Shown piece after piece: positions 1 to 8,084 of a DNA stretch of 64,000 nt. Each line of letters starts with the position of its first letter. The stretch's first letter is position 1. The notes below the pieces were generated by a model. That model did not search any database. It had not been told where the DNA came from and was given only the letters and a program-made list of their open reading frames with translations. The translations under genes and the position numbers were made by a program. The DNA is from a bacterium (GTDB lineage: Bacteria; Cyanobacteriota; Vampirovibrionia; Gastranaerophilales; Gastranaerophilaceae), in contig JAKSUQ010000004.1 of NCBI GenBank assembly GCA_024408855.1, positions 1 to 64,000 on the forward strand, in the 5' to 3' direction.

Positions 1-22
1 TGTACGTTTTTTAGAATTGTCC

Positions 23-55
23 GCGTGGGCATTGCTTCGCTTCTGCCCACCCTAC
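23..55. repeat. 33-bp palindromic dispersed repeat, copy 1
   Basis: This 33-bp stretch occurs again without change at 1393-1425. Its GTGGGC and GCCCAC arms face each other across a 14-nt loop, so it can fold as a hairpin. Both copies lie outside genes. It looks like a REP-type intergenic palindrome. Only two copies are visible here. Confidence 0.8.
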
Positions 56-84
56 GAGCTAAGTCAAAAGTCCAAAAATTAAAA

Positions 85-113
85 TTAAAAAAGGTGCAAA
101 AATTTGCACCTTT
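85..113 (-). terminator. Rho-independent terminator of the 180-aa gene
   Basis: Read on the minus strand, an AAAGGTGCAAA/TTTGCACCTTT hairpin is followed by a run of six T. It sits just past the stop of the gene at 126-668. Confidence 0.75.
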
Positions 114-125
114 ACAAAATTACAA

Positions 126-668
126 TTAAGCTAATAAAGAAGGATTTATTCTTCTTAACTCCTCACCCGTTACTTTAGTGTTTGCTTTTAAAGAGTCTAG
201 TACTTTTTGCGAACTTTCTGTATCAATTACGGTATCATTTATTTTTAAACTCAACAGCCCATTGTTGCGTCCACCACTGACATGAGCTCTTCCAATATAG
301 CCATCAAGATAAAAATCATCAAAATTTCCTCGCCGAAATTTAATTTTATGTGCATTTCCAATATCTTCCAATGTATGTGCACTACCAATATAAAATTGAT
401 TAGGACAAAAAACTGATTTAAACGTACGACCGTCACTTGCTCGAGTAACCATTTTTTCAAATACCCCTTCATGAACTTGTGTAACAGTTACCGTAGTACC
501 TGATGGCAATACTTTACGTATAGATTCTCCAACCTTTAGTTTCATTTGAGCACTCATTAATGTTTCTTTACTTGATTTAAAGATAGCCTGTTCCATAATT
601 GACGGAATTTTACCGTTTGCCAATTTTTGTGTAATTCGTTCAATAAGTGTTACTGCTTGCATTGCCAT
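126..668 (-). CDS. hypothetical protein, 180 aa
   Basis: I do not recognise this family. The ATG at 668 has a strong AAGGAGG ribosome binding site about 7 nt upstream, and a good terminator follows the stop, so it is a real single-gene unit. There is no signal peptide or membrane segment. The N-terminal third is helical and basic; the middle, about residues 45-130, reads as beta-rich with an aromatic/glycine segment (DFYLDGYIGRAHVSGG). It lies in an accessory region next to repeats and decayed genes, so it may be strain-variable. Confidence 0.75.
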   Translation of the reverse strand: MAMQAVTLIERITQKLANGKIPSIMEQAIFKSSKETLMSAQMKLKVGESIRKVLPSGTTVTVTQVHEGVFEKMVTRASDGRTFKSVFCPNQFYIGSAHTLEDIGNAHKIKFRRGNFDDFYLDGYIGRAHVSGGRNNGLLSLKINDTVIDTESSQKVLDSLKANTKVTGEELRRINPSLLA

Positions 669-831
669 AATTTTCCTCCTTTTTCCTTTTTTATAAATAT
701 CCCCAAGAAAAACTAAAAATTTAATCCTCTTTTAATAATTTATTATTTTTAAATTTCCCTGTATTTATATAAAGAATTTTTGAGTTCAAAAATTGCCAAA
801 CACAGACAGAGTAAGTCTCATATCATATCGC

Positions 832-870
832 AGATTTTACAAGGGTTACAGCCTTGTTGCAAATCTCAAA
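832..870. other. intergenic hairpin
   Basis: AGATTT and ACAAGG arms pair with CCTTGT and AAATCT around a short loop. It lies between the divergent 180-aa gene and the ORF6N remnant and has no T tract. Its function is unknown; it could be another intergenic palindrome. Confidence 0.4.
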
Positions 871-938
871 AATTCGCCTTTACAAATCTTAATAAATTCG
901 CAAAAATTGCTTAAAATTTATCAATTATAAAACAAAAC

Positions 939-1217
939 TTGATATATGAAATCAGGGGGCAAAAAGTAATGCTTGACAGTGATCTGGCAAAATTATACGG
1001 TGTCCAAACTTTTAATTTAAATAAAGCAGTTAAACGTAATATTAATAGATTTCCTTCTGATTTTATGTTTCAGCTTACGAAAGAGGAGTATGAATTTTTG
1101 ATATTCCAAATTGGAATATCAAAACAAGGTCGCGGTGGCAGACGTTTTATGCCCTTCGTTTTTACGGAACAAGGTGTCGCAATGCTATCAACTATTACAT
1201 ATTTTTATATAAGTTGA
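939..1217 (+). pseudogene. truncated ORF6N-domain (KilA-N-associated) DNA-binding protein
   Basis: The reading frame begins [20 protein letters not shown] and continues through [11 protein letters not shown] and [12 protein letters not shown], the diagnostic core of the ORF6N domain found in phage and mobile-element regulators. Homologues normally run well past the VAMLS motif. Here the match breaks off after about 87 residues in a short unrelated tail and a stop. Similarity begins upstream of any ATG, at QNLIYEI, leaving only a TTG at 939 and no ribosome binding site. I read it as a remnant truncated at both ends, a sign of past phage or mobile-element content. Confidence 0.7.
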
Positions 1218-1232
1218 GTCGGAAAATTTTCG

Positions 1233-1260
1233 TGTCATTGCGAGTAAAACAAAGCAATCC
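1233..1260. repeat. short repeat of the GTCATTGCGAG...AAGCAATCC type
   Basis: The sequence starts GTCATTGCGAG and ends AAAGCAATCC, resembling the dispersed intergenic palindromes of that type seen in many bacterial genomes (general knowledge). ATTGC and GCAAT form the short arms. One copy is visible, right after the truncated ORF6N gene. Confidence 0.5.
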
Positions 1261-1392
1261 ATTTAAGTTTCAGCCGTATCCGATCAGATGGTAATTTGTA
1301 ATTTTAAACTTGCACAAAATATTCTTTTCTTGCACAAAATTGCACTTAAATATTGAGGTTTATATAGCCTAGTAAAACTCCTTGAATTATCA

Positions 1393-1425
1393 GCGTGGGC
1401 ATTGCTTCGCTTCTGCCCACCCTAC
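1393..1425. repeat. 33-bp palindromic dispersed repeat, copy 2
   Basis: This is identical over all 33 bases to 23-55, including the GTGGGC/GCCCAC hairpin arms. The flanks differ, so it is a discrete mobile or dispersed unit rather than part of a longer duplication. Confidence 0.8.
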
Positions 1426-1543
1426 AAACTATCAGGATGACAGGCATATTTACCTGAATTTATTTTGGATAGCAATGCCTTTGGTGAGGGTATCTTAAAA
1501 GTACTAAAATTTTGTTAGGTTAAAAAAACAACCTATCTGCTAC

Positions 1544-3331
1544 TTAAAGTCCATATGACGGCTTTTTCTTAGCAATTTCTTGCTTATGTTTTTCATATTC
1601 TGCCGTACTATCAACCAAGATATTTTCCATATCCAGTTTATCAGCAATTTCTTTTGGTATATAAACATCTCCGTATACACTATCCGGTTTACTTAGTAAA
1701 AAATACCCTCTTTGATATGCCTTTGGATTTGCTTTAATAAATATTTGTTGATCTTTTGGATCGGTTATTCCCAATCTCAACATTGTATCATTGAACGTTT
1801 CACCTTGCTTTGCGTGAGCTTTAAAGTTGCCGTTAGCTGTTTTTTTAGCATAACTTTTTCCATCAGCACCCCAATAATACTTACTGCCATCTTTTTGGGT
1901 GAATTCTTTATATTTTAATTTACCATCATCTCCATATTTAACAGTAAATGTTGTTCCACTAGCTAATTTACCATTAATCATTTTCCCATCTTTGTCGTAG
2001 TTATCTACTTGCCCATCACTCCAAGTTCTAACAGAACTGCCATCAGTGTTGTATGTTCTAGTCCAAGTTATACCTCCCGGGTTCTTACCACTTACTTCTC
2101 TCCCATCTTTGTCGTAAGAATATTCATAAGTACTACCATCTGTTTCTGTAAAATATTGAGTATAACTACCGTCTTTGTTATATTTAACAGTAAATGTTGT
2201 TCCATTAGCTAATTTACCACCAATCCTTTTTCCGTCTTTGTCGTAGTTATCAATCTCTCCATCACTCCAAGTTTTAACAGAACTGCCATCAGTGTTGTAC
2301 GTTCTAGTCCAAGTTATACCTTTCGAGTTCTTACCACTTACTTCTCTCCCATCTTTGTCGTAAGAATATTCATAAGTACTACCATCTGTTTCTGTAAAAT
2401 ATTGAGTATAACTACCGTCTTTGTTATATTTAACAGTAAATGTTGTTCCATTAGCTAATTTACCATTAATCATTTTTCCGTCTTTGTCGTAATTTTGAAT
2501 TTCTCCATTACTCAAAGTGTCTACATAACTGCCATCTTGGTTGTATGTTCTACGTACGGTTTTTCCATCCGGCAATTTGGCATCAGTCATTTTTCCGTCT
2601 TTGTCATAATTTTGAATTTCTCCTTGATCAAGTGTTATGGTATAACTACCGTCGTCATTATATTTAACTGTAAAAGTTGTTCCATTAGCTAATTTACCAC
2701 CAATCTTTTTTCCGTCTTTGTCGTAAGTAATTTCAACCCCAGATTCATATTTATCGGTATATCCACCATCTTTATTTTGTGTTCTTGTGAATTTTTTATC
2801 ATCTTTATCAACACCTGTTAGCGTATTATTTTTAATATCCCTCACAAGAGTTGTACCATTTTGTTGTTTTTCGATAGTTCGATTCAAAGAACCGTCTTTA
2901 TCATCATAAATCTCTGTTACTTGTTTGCCATCTGCATCTTTTTTCTTGACAACAATAATTTCATCAGGATTTTCTACATCTCTTGTTGAGTAATCAATAT
3001 TAGCTGATATTTGTTTAACTTGTCCTAAAAATTCAAACATTTTTGAAACATCAATATTGCCTAAACCCAAAGCTTTTAACCAAGCTTTTGCTTCTTTTTT
3101 TGAAAGATTTGTTTCATCACCATCTTGTTTTGCCGCATTAACAAGTGCTTCTTGAAATTTTTCCATTTCACTTTGCTCAAGAATACCATTGCCGTCATCT
3201 AATTTATCAAAAATACTTCGTAAGATTTCATCTTTAATATCTTCTTTTCTGACGCCACCCTTCAAATCTTCTTTTTTTAGTTGTTGTGCATTTTCCCCCG
3301 CATTAATTGATACATTAAGATCTCTAATCAT
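1544..3331 (-). CDS. EF-hand and YD-like repeat protein with LysM-like C-terminus, 595 aa
   Basis: Residues about 40-95 hold an EF-hand-like pair (a DDGNGILEQSEMEKF loop, then a degenerate DGDETNLSKKE loop). Residues about 135-490 are repeats built on YDKDGK...G.LANGTTFTVKYN.DGSYT, like the YD/MORN-type beta repeats of large surface proteins. The last 90 residues (GETFNDTMLRLGI...YIP) resemble a LysM-like fold. There is no signal peptide, so its location is unclear. The ATG at 3331 is preceded by an AGGAGT ribosome binding site. Two adjacent 82-residue units are almost identical, so copy number may vary. Its function is unknown; a calcium-responsive structural or surface protein is a guess. 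Confidence 0.75.
   Translation of the reverse strand: MIRDLNVSINAGENAQQLKKEDLKGGVRKEDIKDEILRSIFDKLDDGNGILEQSEMEKFQEALVNAAKQDGDETNLSKKEAKAWLKALGLGNIDVSKMFEFLGQVKQISANIDYSTRDVENPDEIIVVKKKDADGKQVTEIYDDKDGSLNRTIEKQQNGTTLVRDIKNNTLTGVDKDDKKFTRTQNKDGGYTDKYESGVEITYDKDGKKIGGKLANGTTFTVKYNDDGSYTITLDQGEIQNYDKDGKMTDAKLPDGKTVRRTYNQDGSYVDTLSNGEIQNYDKDGKMINGKLANGTTFTVKYNKDGSYTQYFTETDGSTYEYSYDKDGREVSGKNSKGITWTRTYNTDGSSVKTWSDGEIDNYDKDGKRIGGKLANGTTFTVKYNKDGSYTQYFTETDGSTYEYSYDKDGREVSGKNPGGITWTRTYNTDGSSVRTWSDGQVDNYDKDGKMINGKLASGTTFTVKYGDDGKLKYKEFTQKDGSKYYWGADGKSYAKKTANGNFKAHAKQGETFNDTMLRLGITDPKDQQIFIKANPKAYQRGYFLLSKPDSVYGDVYIPKEIADKLDMENILVDSTAEYEKHKQEIAKKKPSYGL
1940..2431. repeat. two near-identical 246-bp tandem repeats inside the EF-hand/YD gene
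   Basis: Matching words recur 246 bp apart (for example CATCAGTGTTGTA at 2041 and 2287) with few differences, and the reading frame is kept (82 codons). A more diverged partial copy follows. Unequal recombination could change the repeat number without a frameshift. Confidence 0.8.
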
Positions 3332-3425
3332 TTTAATACTCCTTTGCTAATCCATTTTATGTTGTATTTTGTATATCGGCACAATTTAAAAAAACTTTAG
3401 GGGTAAACTTAAAATTTGGCGAATT

Positions 3426-3455
3426 TACTACTACTATTACTACTACTACTACTAT
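3426..3455. repeat. trinucleotide microsatellite (TAC/TAT) x10
   Basis: Ten consecutive triplets: three TAC, one TAT, five TAC, one TAT. It is non-coding and lies about 95-125 bp upstream of the start of the minus-strand EF-hand/YD gene, in a position where length change could alter promoter spacing. Confidence 0.85.
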
Positions 3456-3747
3456 GTTTGCGCTAATTGTAACAATTTTTTAGAATTGCTTAACAATTAA
3501 AAATTAACATGCAAAATAATAAAAATTCTTAATTTTATTCTCAAACCAACTGTTATTAATCATCAAAGCAACTGTAAAATTTCATTTATAATAATATGCC
3601 ATAAACTCGCATTTTTCTAAGATGTCGGACTCTGACAAAATCGGACTTTTAAAAATTAAAAAAGTAACTTTAGTTCCGTTTGTAAAATTTTTCTAAATGA
3701 GTTTGCGGAAAAATTGAAATCTTTCCAGCAAACTCTGGTGAACGGTT

Positions 3748-4065
3748 TCAAAGCAAGTTGTGTGCTATCCCGCACACGACTTGCTTTTCACACACCTTTG
3801 GTTGGATGCGAAAAAGTTCAAAAAATTGCGGAAATGAGTTTCGGATTTCATCCTCAACTCCTGCTTCCGCAAGTCATTTTTTGACTTTTTCCGCATCCTC
3901 GCTACAACAAACATTTTGCTTTCTGATTATATCCATAATATCAGGTCTTGCAAAAATTTCACCACCGGTTAAAGATACTCTAACAATACTAAAATCATTA
4001 ATTAATTCTCTGCTGCATTGAAATTGGTTGAAATGTTTAATAAAACTTTTGAGAAACTTGCACAA
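3748..4065 (-). pseudogene. decayed radical SAM (SPASM-like) protein fragment
   Basis: On the minus strand the frame reads VRVSLTGGEIFARPDIMDII, the conserved TGGE/RPDI segment that follows the CxxxCxxC loop in peptide-maturase-type radical SAM enzymes. It continues AEKVKK, an in-frame TGA, then LAEAGVEDEI, which suits the next helix of the barrel. The cluster-binding cysteines and the rest of the barrel are missing. No ribosome binding site is evident. This is a gene remnant; the original substrate cannot be told. Confidence 0.6.
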
Positions 4066-4384
4066 TTTCCTGATTTAGGAACTGTACTTTTTTCTCATTT
4101 TTAACGATAAATTATAGTTGGCATATTTTGACTCTAAAATATACTGATTTTCAACTATTTCTTGGAAAATTTGGTTTAGTATAACATTGATATTTTTATT
4201 TTTTTATGTGAATACTTTCATTTCTGTTTTTATTGTAGTTATTTTTTGTTTAGTGTTTTACTTACTTACTTATTGAACTTGCCTTTTCACGTAATGTAAA
4301 ATTATGTAACGATTTCTCTAAAAACCCTAAAGATTTTTTAAATTGTGTCGATATATGTCTTGTATAAATTAACTGGGGTAAATT
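4066..4384. other. AT-rich gene-free stretch upstream of the calpain-like gene
   Basis: I see no ORF or structured RNA here. It must hold the promoter of the gene at 4385; the start codon is preceded by GGGGTAAATT, a weak ribosome binding site. Confidence 0.4.
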
Positions 4385-5371
4385 ATGGGTTTTTTAGATA
4401 GACTTTCAAGATATGCAGATGTAATAAAACTTGGTTTGACAAAAGATGAAGCCAAAAAACTTGATGAACTTGACGGGGAAAAAGACAATAAGTATGAAGG
4501 CAGGTCTTTGTTTGATGTAGTATCAGAGTATAAAGAAAAGTACGACAATGGTGATAATAAGAATATTTTTGGTGAAAATATAAGTTTATATAACTATATT
4601 TGCAGTAAACTTGTAGGCACAATATCATTTACGTTACCTGATGTAAATATTAGGGCGGTTCATTTGGGTAATGACCAACCTTCTTCTGCAAATGAAATTG
4701 CCGATGACCTTGTTAATGCCATTTTTAGGGTTGGAACAGGTAATTTGGATGGAGCAATTAACCAAATCGGGAGCTATAACATTATTGATGTTTTAAGCTT
4801 ATATCAAGAAAAAGCTAATAAAAAGAATAGCGTGGCAGGTATAAAATTTGATAAAGAAACGCTTTTTGAAGCTATTTTAGATGAGAATATTTCCAATGAA
4901 AAGAAAAAGGAATATTTGAACAGGCTAACTAACAGTTTATTATATTCTCTTCCGATGGAAAATGATCAACGAGAATCATACAAAAACAGATTTGATGAGG
5001 CTATAAACAGTGCTTTAAGTAAAAAGTATCCTTTTCAGTCATCCAAGGAAATAGATGCTATTGTTAAGGAAATAATAGATTTAAATAGAACATACAAACT
5101 GAAATCTGTAAATGAAGAGATTGGCATTAATGGTGAAGAGAGTCTTGTCAATCAAGATGATATTCTCGGAAATGGTAAAATTGATAATCCTGCAGTACAG
5201 CTTACAGGAAATTGTCGTGCACATTCAGTAATAAACGGTATTCTTGCAACAGAAAAAGGTGCAAAATATCTAAATAGTTTAATCCATAAAGATAAATCTA
5301 CAGGTAATATTACAGTATATCTTCCGGGGGGCAAAAGAAGCCGGTTTGCCAAAACCGAAAGGGGACGGTAA
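4385..5371 (+). CDS. calpain/papain-like cysteine protease, N-terminal part (frameshifted)
   Basis: The first 270 residues are a helical region with no recognised domain. At the end comes TGNCRAHSVINGIL with Cys277 in the position of the catalytic cysteine of calpain-type papain-fold proteases (family pattern G-x-C-W/R...). The frame ends 16 codons after a G6 run at 5326-5331, while the adjoining frame carries the rest of the protease. Removing one G gives a smooth junction (YLPGAKEAGLPKPKGDGKY). The whole protein would be about 558 aa. No signal peptide is seen. The protease call rests on Cys and the downstream His/Asn motifs. Confidence 0.65.
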   Translation: MGFLDRLSRYADVIKLGLTKDEAKKLDELDGEKDNKYEGRSLFDVVSEYKEKYDNGDNKNIFGENISLYNYICSKLVGTISFTLPDVNIRAVHLGNDQPSSANEIADDLVNAIFRVGTGNLDGAINQIGSYNIIDVLSLYQEKANKKNSVAGIKFDKETLFEAILDENISNEKKKEYLNRLTNSLLYSLPMENDQRESYKNRFDEAINSALSKKYPFQSSKEIDAIVKEIIDLNRTYKLKSVNEEIGINGEESLVNQDDILGNGKIDNPAVQLTGNCRAHSVINGILATEKGAKYLNSLIHKDKSTGNITVYLPGGKRSRFAKTERGR

Positions 5372-6062
5372 GTACACATATACCGAAAATCAAATTTTAA
5401 ATAATATTCAACAAATGGGTACAGGTAGGCGTAGTGATGACGGTAGTTATGATTCACGTGCGACCTCAGTTGGAGATGGTGATGAAACGGCGTTATTAAT
5501 GGCAATGCAGGATTTTTTGATAGATGTAAAAGGTGAAGAAATGTATTATCCGACGCTATTTGACTTTAAGGATGAAGATTATACCAATGCTCTTTTTGGA
5601 AAAGAAATTAAACCTGCAAACATACCTCCGGATGAGGCTCAGCAAAAATCAGGAATGGTGTCGTCTTATGAAGAAGACATTAGACGCTTGAAAGATGATC
5701 ATGTGTTCGGGGAAAAAGCAAAAAAATCCCAGAAATATGCAATTCTGTTATCAGAGGGAGTGTTGCTTTATGAGGAACCGGATGTTAAGAAAAGAATCGA
5801 ATATTTAAAAGATATTTTTGAATCAGAGATGTTTTTTATTACTCTCGGTGCTATGAAATCCACAGATTTTTCCGGTGTTGAGCAGGTTGGTACAAATGGC
5901 AATTTATTAGATGAACATGCTTATGCAATTAAAAGCATTGGGGAAGATACAATTACTCTTGTGGAATCAAATAATCCAAAGAGTTTGATAACAATTAGCA
6001 TAGAAGATTTCTTTAATAAATTTAATATTTATATCTACGAATATCCTGAAGATATGCAGTAA
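5346..6062 (+). CDS. calpain/papain-like cysteine protease, C-terminal part (frameshifted)
   Basis: This frame continues the gene at 4385 after the G6 tract and has only a TTG to start from, with no ribosome binding site, so it is unlikely to be translated by itself. Near its end DEHAYAIKSIG...ITLVESNNP matches the calpain-type His (HAY) and Asn (NNP/NPW-like) active-site motifs. The paired catalytic residues therefore sit in two frames. Either the G tract varies in length in the population, ribosomes slip on it, or the base is a sequencing error. Confidence 0.6.
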   Translation: MPKPKGDGKYTYTENQILNNIQQMGTGRRSDDGSYDSRATSVGDGDETALLMAMQDFLIDVKGEEMYYPTLFDFKDEDYTNALFGKEIKPANIPPDEAQQKSGMVSSYEEDIRRLKDDHVFGEKAKKSQKYAILLSEGVLLYEEPDVKKRIEYLKDIFESEMFFITLGAMKSTDFSGVEQVGTNGNLLDEHAYAIKSIGEDTITLVESNNPKSLITISIEDFFNKFNIYIYEYPEDMQ

Positions 6063-6353
6063 TATGTTTTGGGATGTTACTTATAAATATATTCTACGTC
6101 TGTTATTATTAGATTAGGATTTGACAGATTTCAAAGTTTTTTAAAATTTACATTTGAATTACACCCCTTTCCGAGCAATTCGCTCTTTGTTTTTATCGTT
6201 AATAAGTTTGAGCAAAGCCCAATATAATCGTTGTTTTTGTTAAGTTTCGTAAATAAAGCCACCTCTTTTTGTTTACAAAATTTTTGATTTATTTTACAAT
6301 ATATTAAAATGGGATGTGTGTAATGCAAGTACATAGTATAGTCTTAACCAACA

Positions 6354-8084
6354 ATGCACAAAAAAAAACAAGTTACCTTTAAATCAAATGTTCATATTAT
6401 TGATGGTTTTTTACATGCAGATAACATGGAACATTTTTCAAAAGCTGCATTAACTAAAGCGCGAAAAGTTAGCGATGTTCAAATGCATTATGTTGATTGC
6501 AATATTATAGATATTAATTCTAAACAATTACGTGATATAGAAGAAACATTGAAAAGTCTATCACCAAGCTTACGAAGTGGTGATTATCTTGTAATTCCAG
6601 GGTTAGCATCAGTACCAATCTTAAACTTGGAAGATAGAATAAAAAATGTCTTGGGGAAGAAAATAAGTTTAACAGCAAATAATTTAAGATCATATAAAGA
6701 TGTGCTACTGGAATTTTTAAAAGAGATTTATAATTATAAAAATTATTATAGTTCCGAAATAAGATATCTTGATAAAAATGGTCAAAATATAGAATATACA
6801 TATGGAATTATACAAGAAATTAATAATTTAAAAAATAGAGATGTTAATATATATCTTCCTGCAGGTCATGGAGCAGATGAAACTATAAAGTGGATTGCTA
6901 AACGAGATGGTATGAGCGATAAACTTTATAAATATATCGCTACAGGTAAAGATACAAATGGTGAAATAAGCGAACTTTTTAAATATGCTAAAAGAAATAA
7001 CTATTACAATTTTAACCTTTTATCACTAAGTAATGCACATATTGTAAATATACAAGGTAGAAACGGCAGTGATTATATCTTTTCAGCAAAAGATGGTTTT
7101 ATAAATGACAGCGCAAGAGGTGTCTATAATTTTTCACCTGTACGCAATTATGATGGAAAAATTCTTGGATATAGTTATCATGACGAAAATACAGTAGAGT
7201 ATCCTTTTGCAGATTTTAAAGCAAATGAACAAATTGCAAATTTATGCAAGTATGTAGGTTTGCCTAAATGGAAAGTTGTTGCAAGTTATAGTGAAAATAA
7301 TGATTATAAAAGATACTTAAGAAACGGGTATTCAACCTCAAGCCTGCCTGATAAGTTATATTCCATAGGAGATGTATATGATACAAGTGAAATACAAAGA
7401 CGGGGATTAGATAATCTCGGTTCCTTGATTAGCAAAGATGGTTTAATATTCGATACTAATAATTCTGACAAAATTATATTTCAAAAAACAAATTGTGAAG
7501 GTTCAGATAAACCTTCTGTTATGCAAATGTGGGGAAGTTGTTTTTCATCAATTAATGCTATGGTTCGCGACTTGGGAAAAAACGAAATAGATTATTCATC
7601 AAGCAACACTTCAAATGCCACAAGTTATATAACTAAAGGATATCAAGAATATTTGAGAAAGAACTACGCAAGTGCTGAGCATTATTACAATGAAGCACTA
7701 AATATTATGCATCCAAATCGGACAAGTCTTAATTTTAAAGACGGTACAATAGAATTATATGATAAATTATATTCTGTTTTAAAAGCCAGAGGGAAACATG
7801 CTGAAGCAAAAGGTGTTGCTAATATGCTTATAAATTTGAATAGTTATGATATAAAAAATTTATCTGTTTACGATTCAAAGTATCTCCGAATACAAAGCAA
7901 AGTAGGAGATTATTATAAGGATCTCGCAGATTTTTGCGAAAGAGACTGTGAATATTACCCAGCCAAAGTATGCCGTTGGGCAGTTGACGAATTAAAAAAA
8001 TCAACTTCCTGTGGAGATAAAATCATTCAACGACGTGCAGAACAAAACCAATATATAGGAGACTTGTATGATGCGTGTCGCTAA
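6354..8084 (+). CDS. hypothetical protein with TPR-like C-terminus, 576 aa
   Basis: I do not recognise the N-terminal 400 residues. Residues about 420-465 (ITKGYQEYLRKNYASAEHYY) look like a tetratricopeptide helix pair. The N-terminus carries VTFKS, part of a motif shared with several neighbours. The ATG at 6354 has no ribosome binding site and is followed at once by CAC and nine A. An upstream ATG at 6323 would read MQVHSIVLTNNAQ and join this frame if the A9 tract were A8, so the true start may lie there. The stop overlaps the amidohydrolase start by 17 nt, so the two are translationally coupled. Confidence 0.7.
   Translation: MHKKKQVTFKSNVHIIDGFLHADNMEHFSKAALTKARKVSDVQMHYVDCNIIDINSKQLRDIEETLKSLSPSLRSGDYLVIPGLASVPILNLEDRIKNVLGKKISLTANNLRSYKDVLLEFLKEIYNYKNYYSSEIRYLDKNGQNIEYTYGIIQEINNLKNRDVNIYLPAGHGADETIKWIAKRDGMSDKLYKYIATGKDTNGEISELFKYAKRNNYYNFNLLSLSNAHIVNIQGRNGSDYIFSAKDGFINDSARGVYNFSPVRNYDGKILGYSYHDENTVEYPFADFKANEQIANLCKYVGLPKWKVVASYSENNDYKRYLRNGYSTSSLPDKLYSIGDVYDTSEIQRRGLDNLGSLISKDGLIFDTNNSDKIIFQKTNCEGSDKPSVMQMWGSCFSSINAMVRDLGKNEIDYSSSNTSNATSYITKGYQEYLRKNYASAEHYYNEALNIMHPNRTSLNFKDGTIELYDKLYSVLKARGKHAEAKGVANMLINLNSYDIKNLSVYDSKYLRIQSKVGDYYKDLADFCERDCEYYPAKVCRWAVDELKKSTSCGDKIIQRRAEQNQYIGDLYDACR

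Larger units (their letters stand above)
1218..1543. other. gene-free stretch with short repeats
   Basis: No convincing ORF lies here. It holds the fragment at 1233-1260, two copies of TTGCACAAAAT near 1311 and 1331, the second 33-bp palindrome at 1393, and a weak AGGTT/AACCT hairpin near 1516-1535 that may end the gene at 1544. Confidence 0.5.

Noticed and set aside
4066-4384. Promoter or phage attachment site near the calpain-like gene
   Set aside because: No direct repeat with a tRNA end, no integrase and no clear -35/-10 pair with good spacing.
5152-5505. Minus-strand 117-codon ORF opposite the protease frameshift
   Set aside because: It is the shadow of the protease gene; its sequence is low-complexity (HHHY-rich) with no known domain.
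6131-6334. Minus-strand 67-codon ORF between the protease and TPR-like genes
   Set aside because: No ribosome binding site and residue composition typical of AT-rich non-coding DNA.
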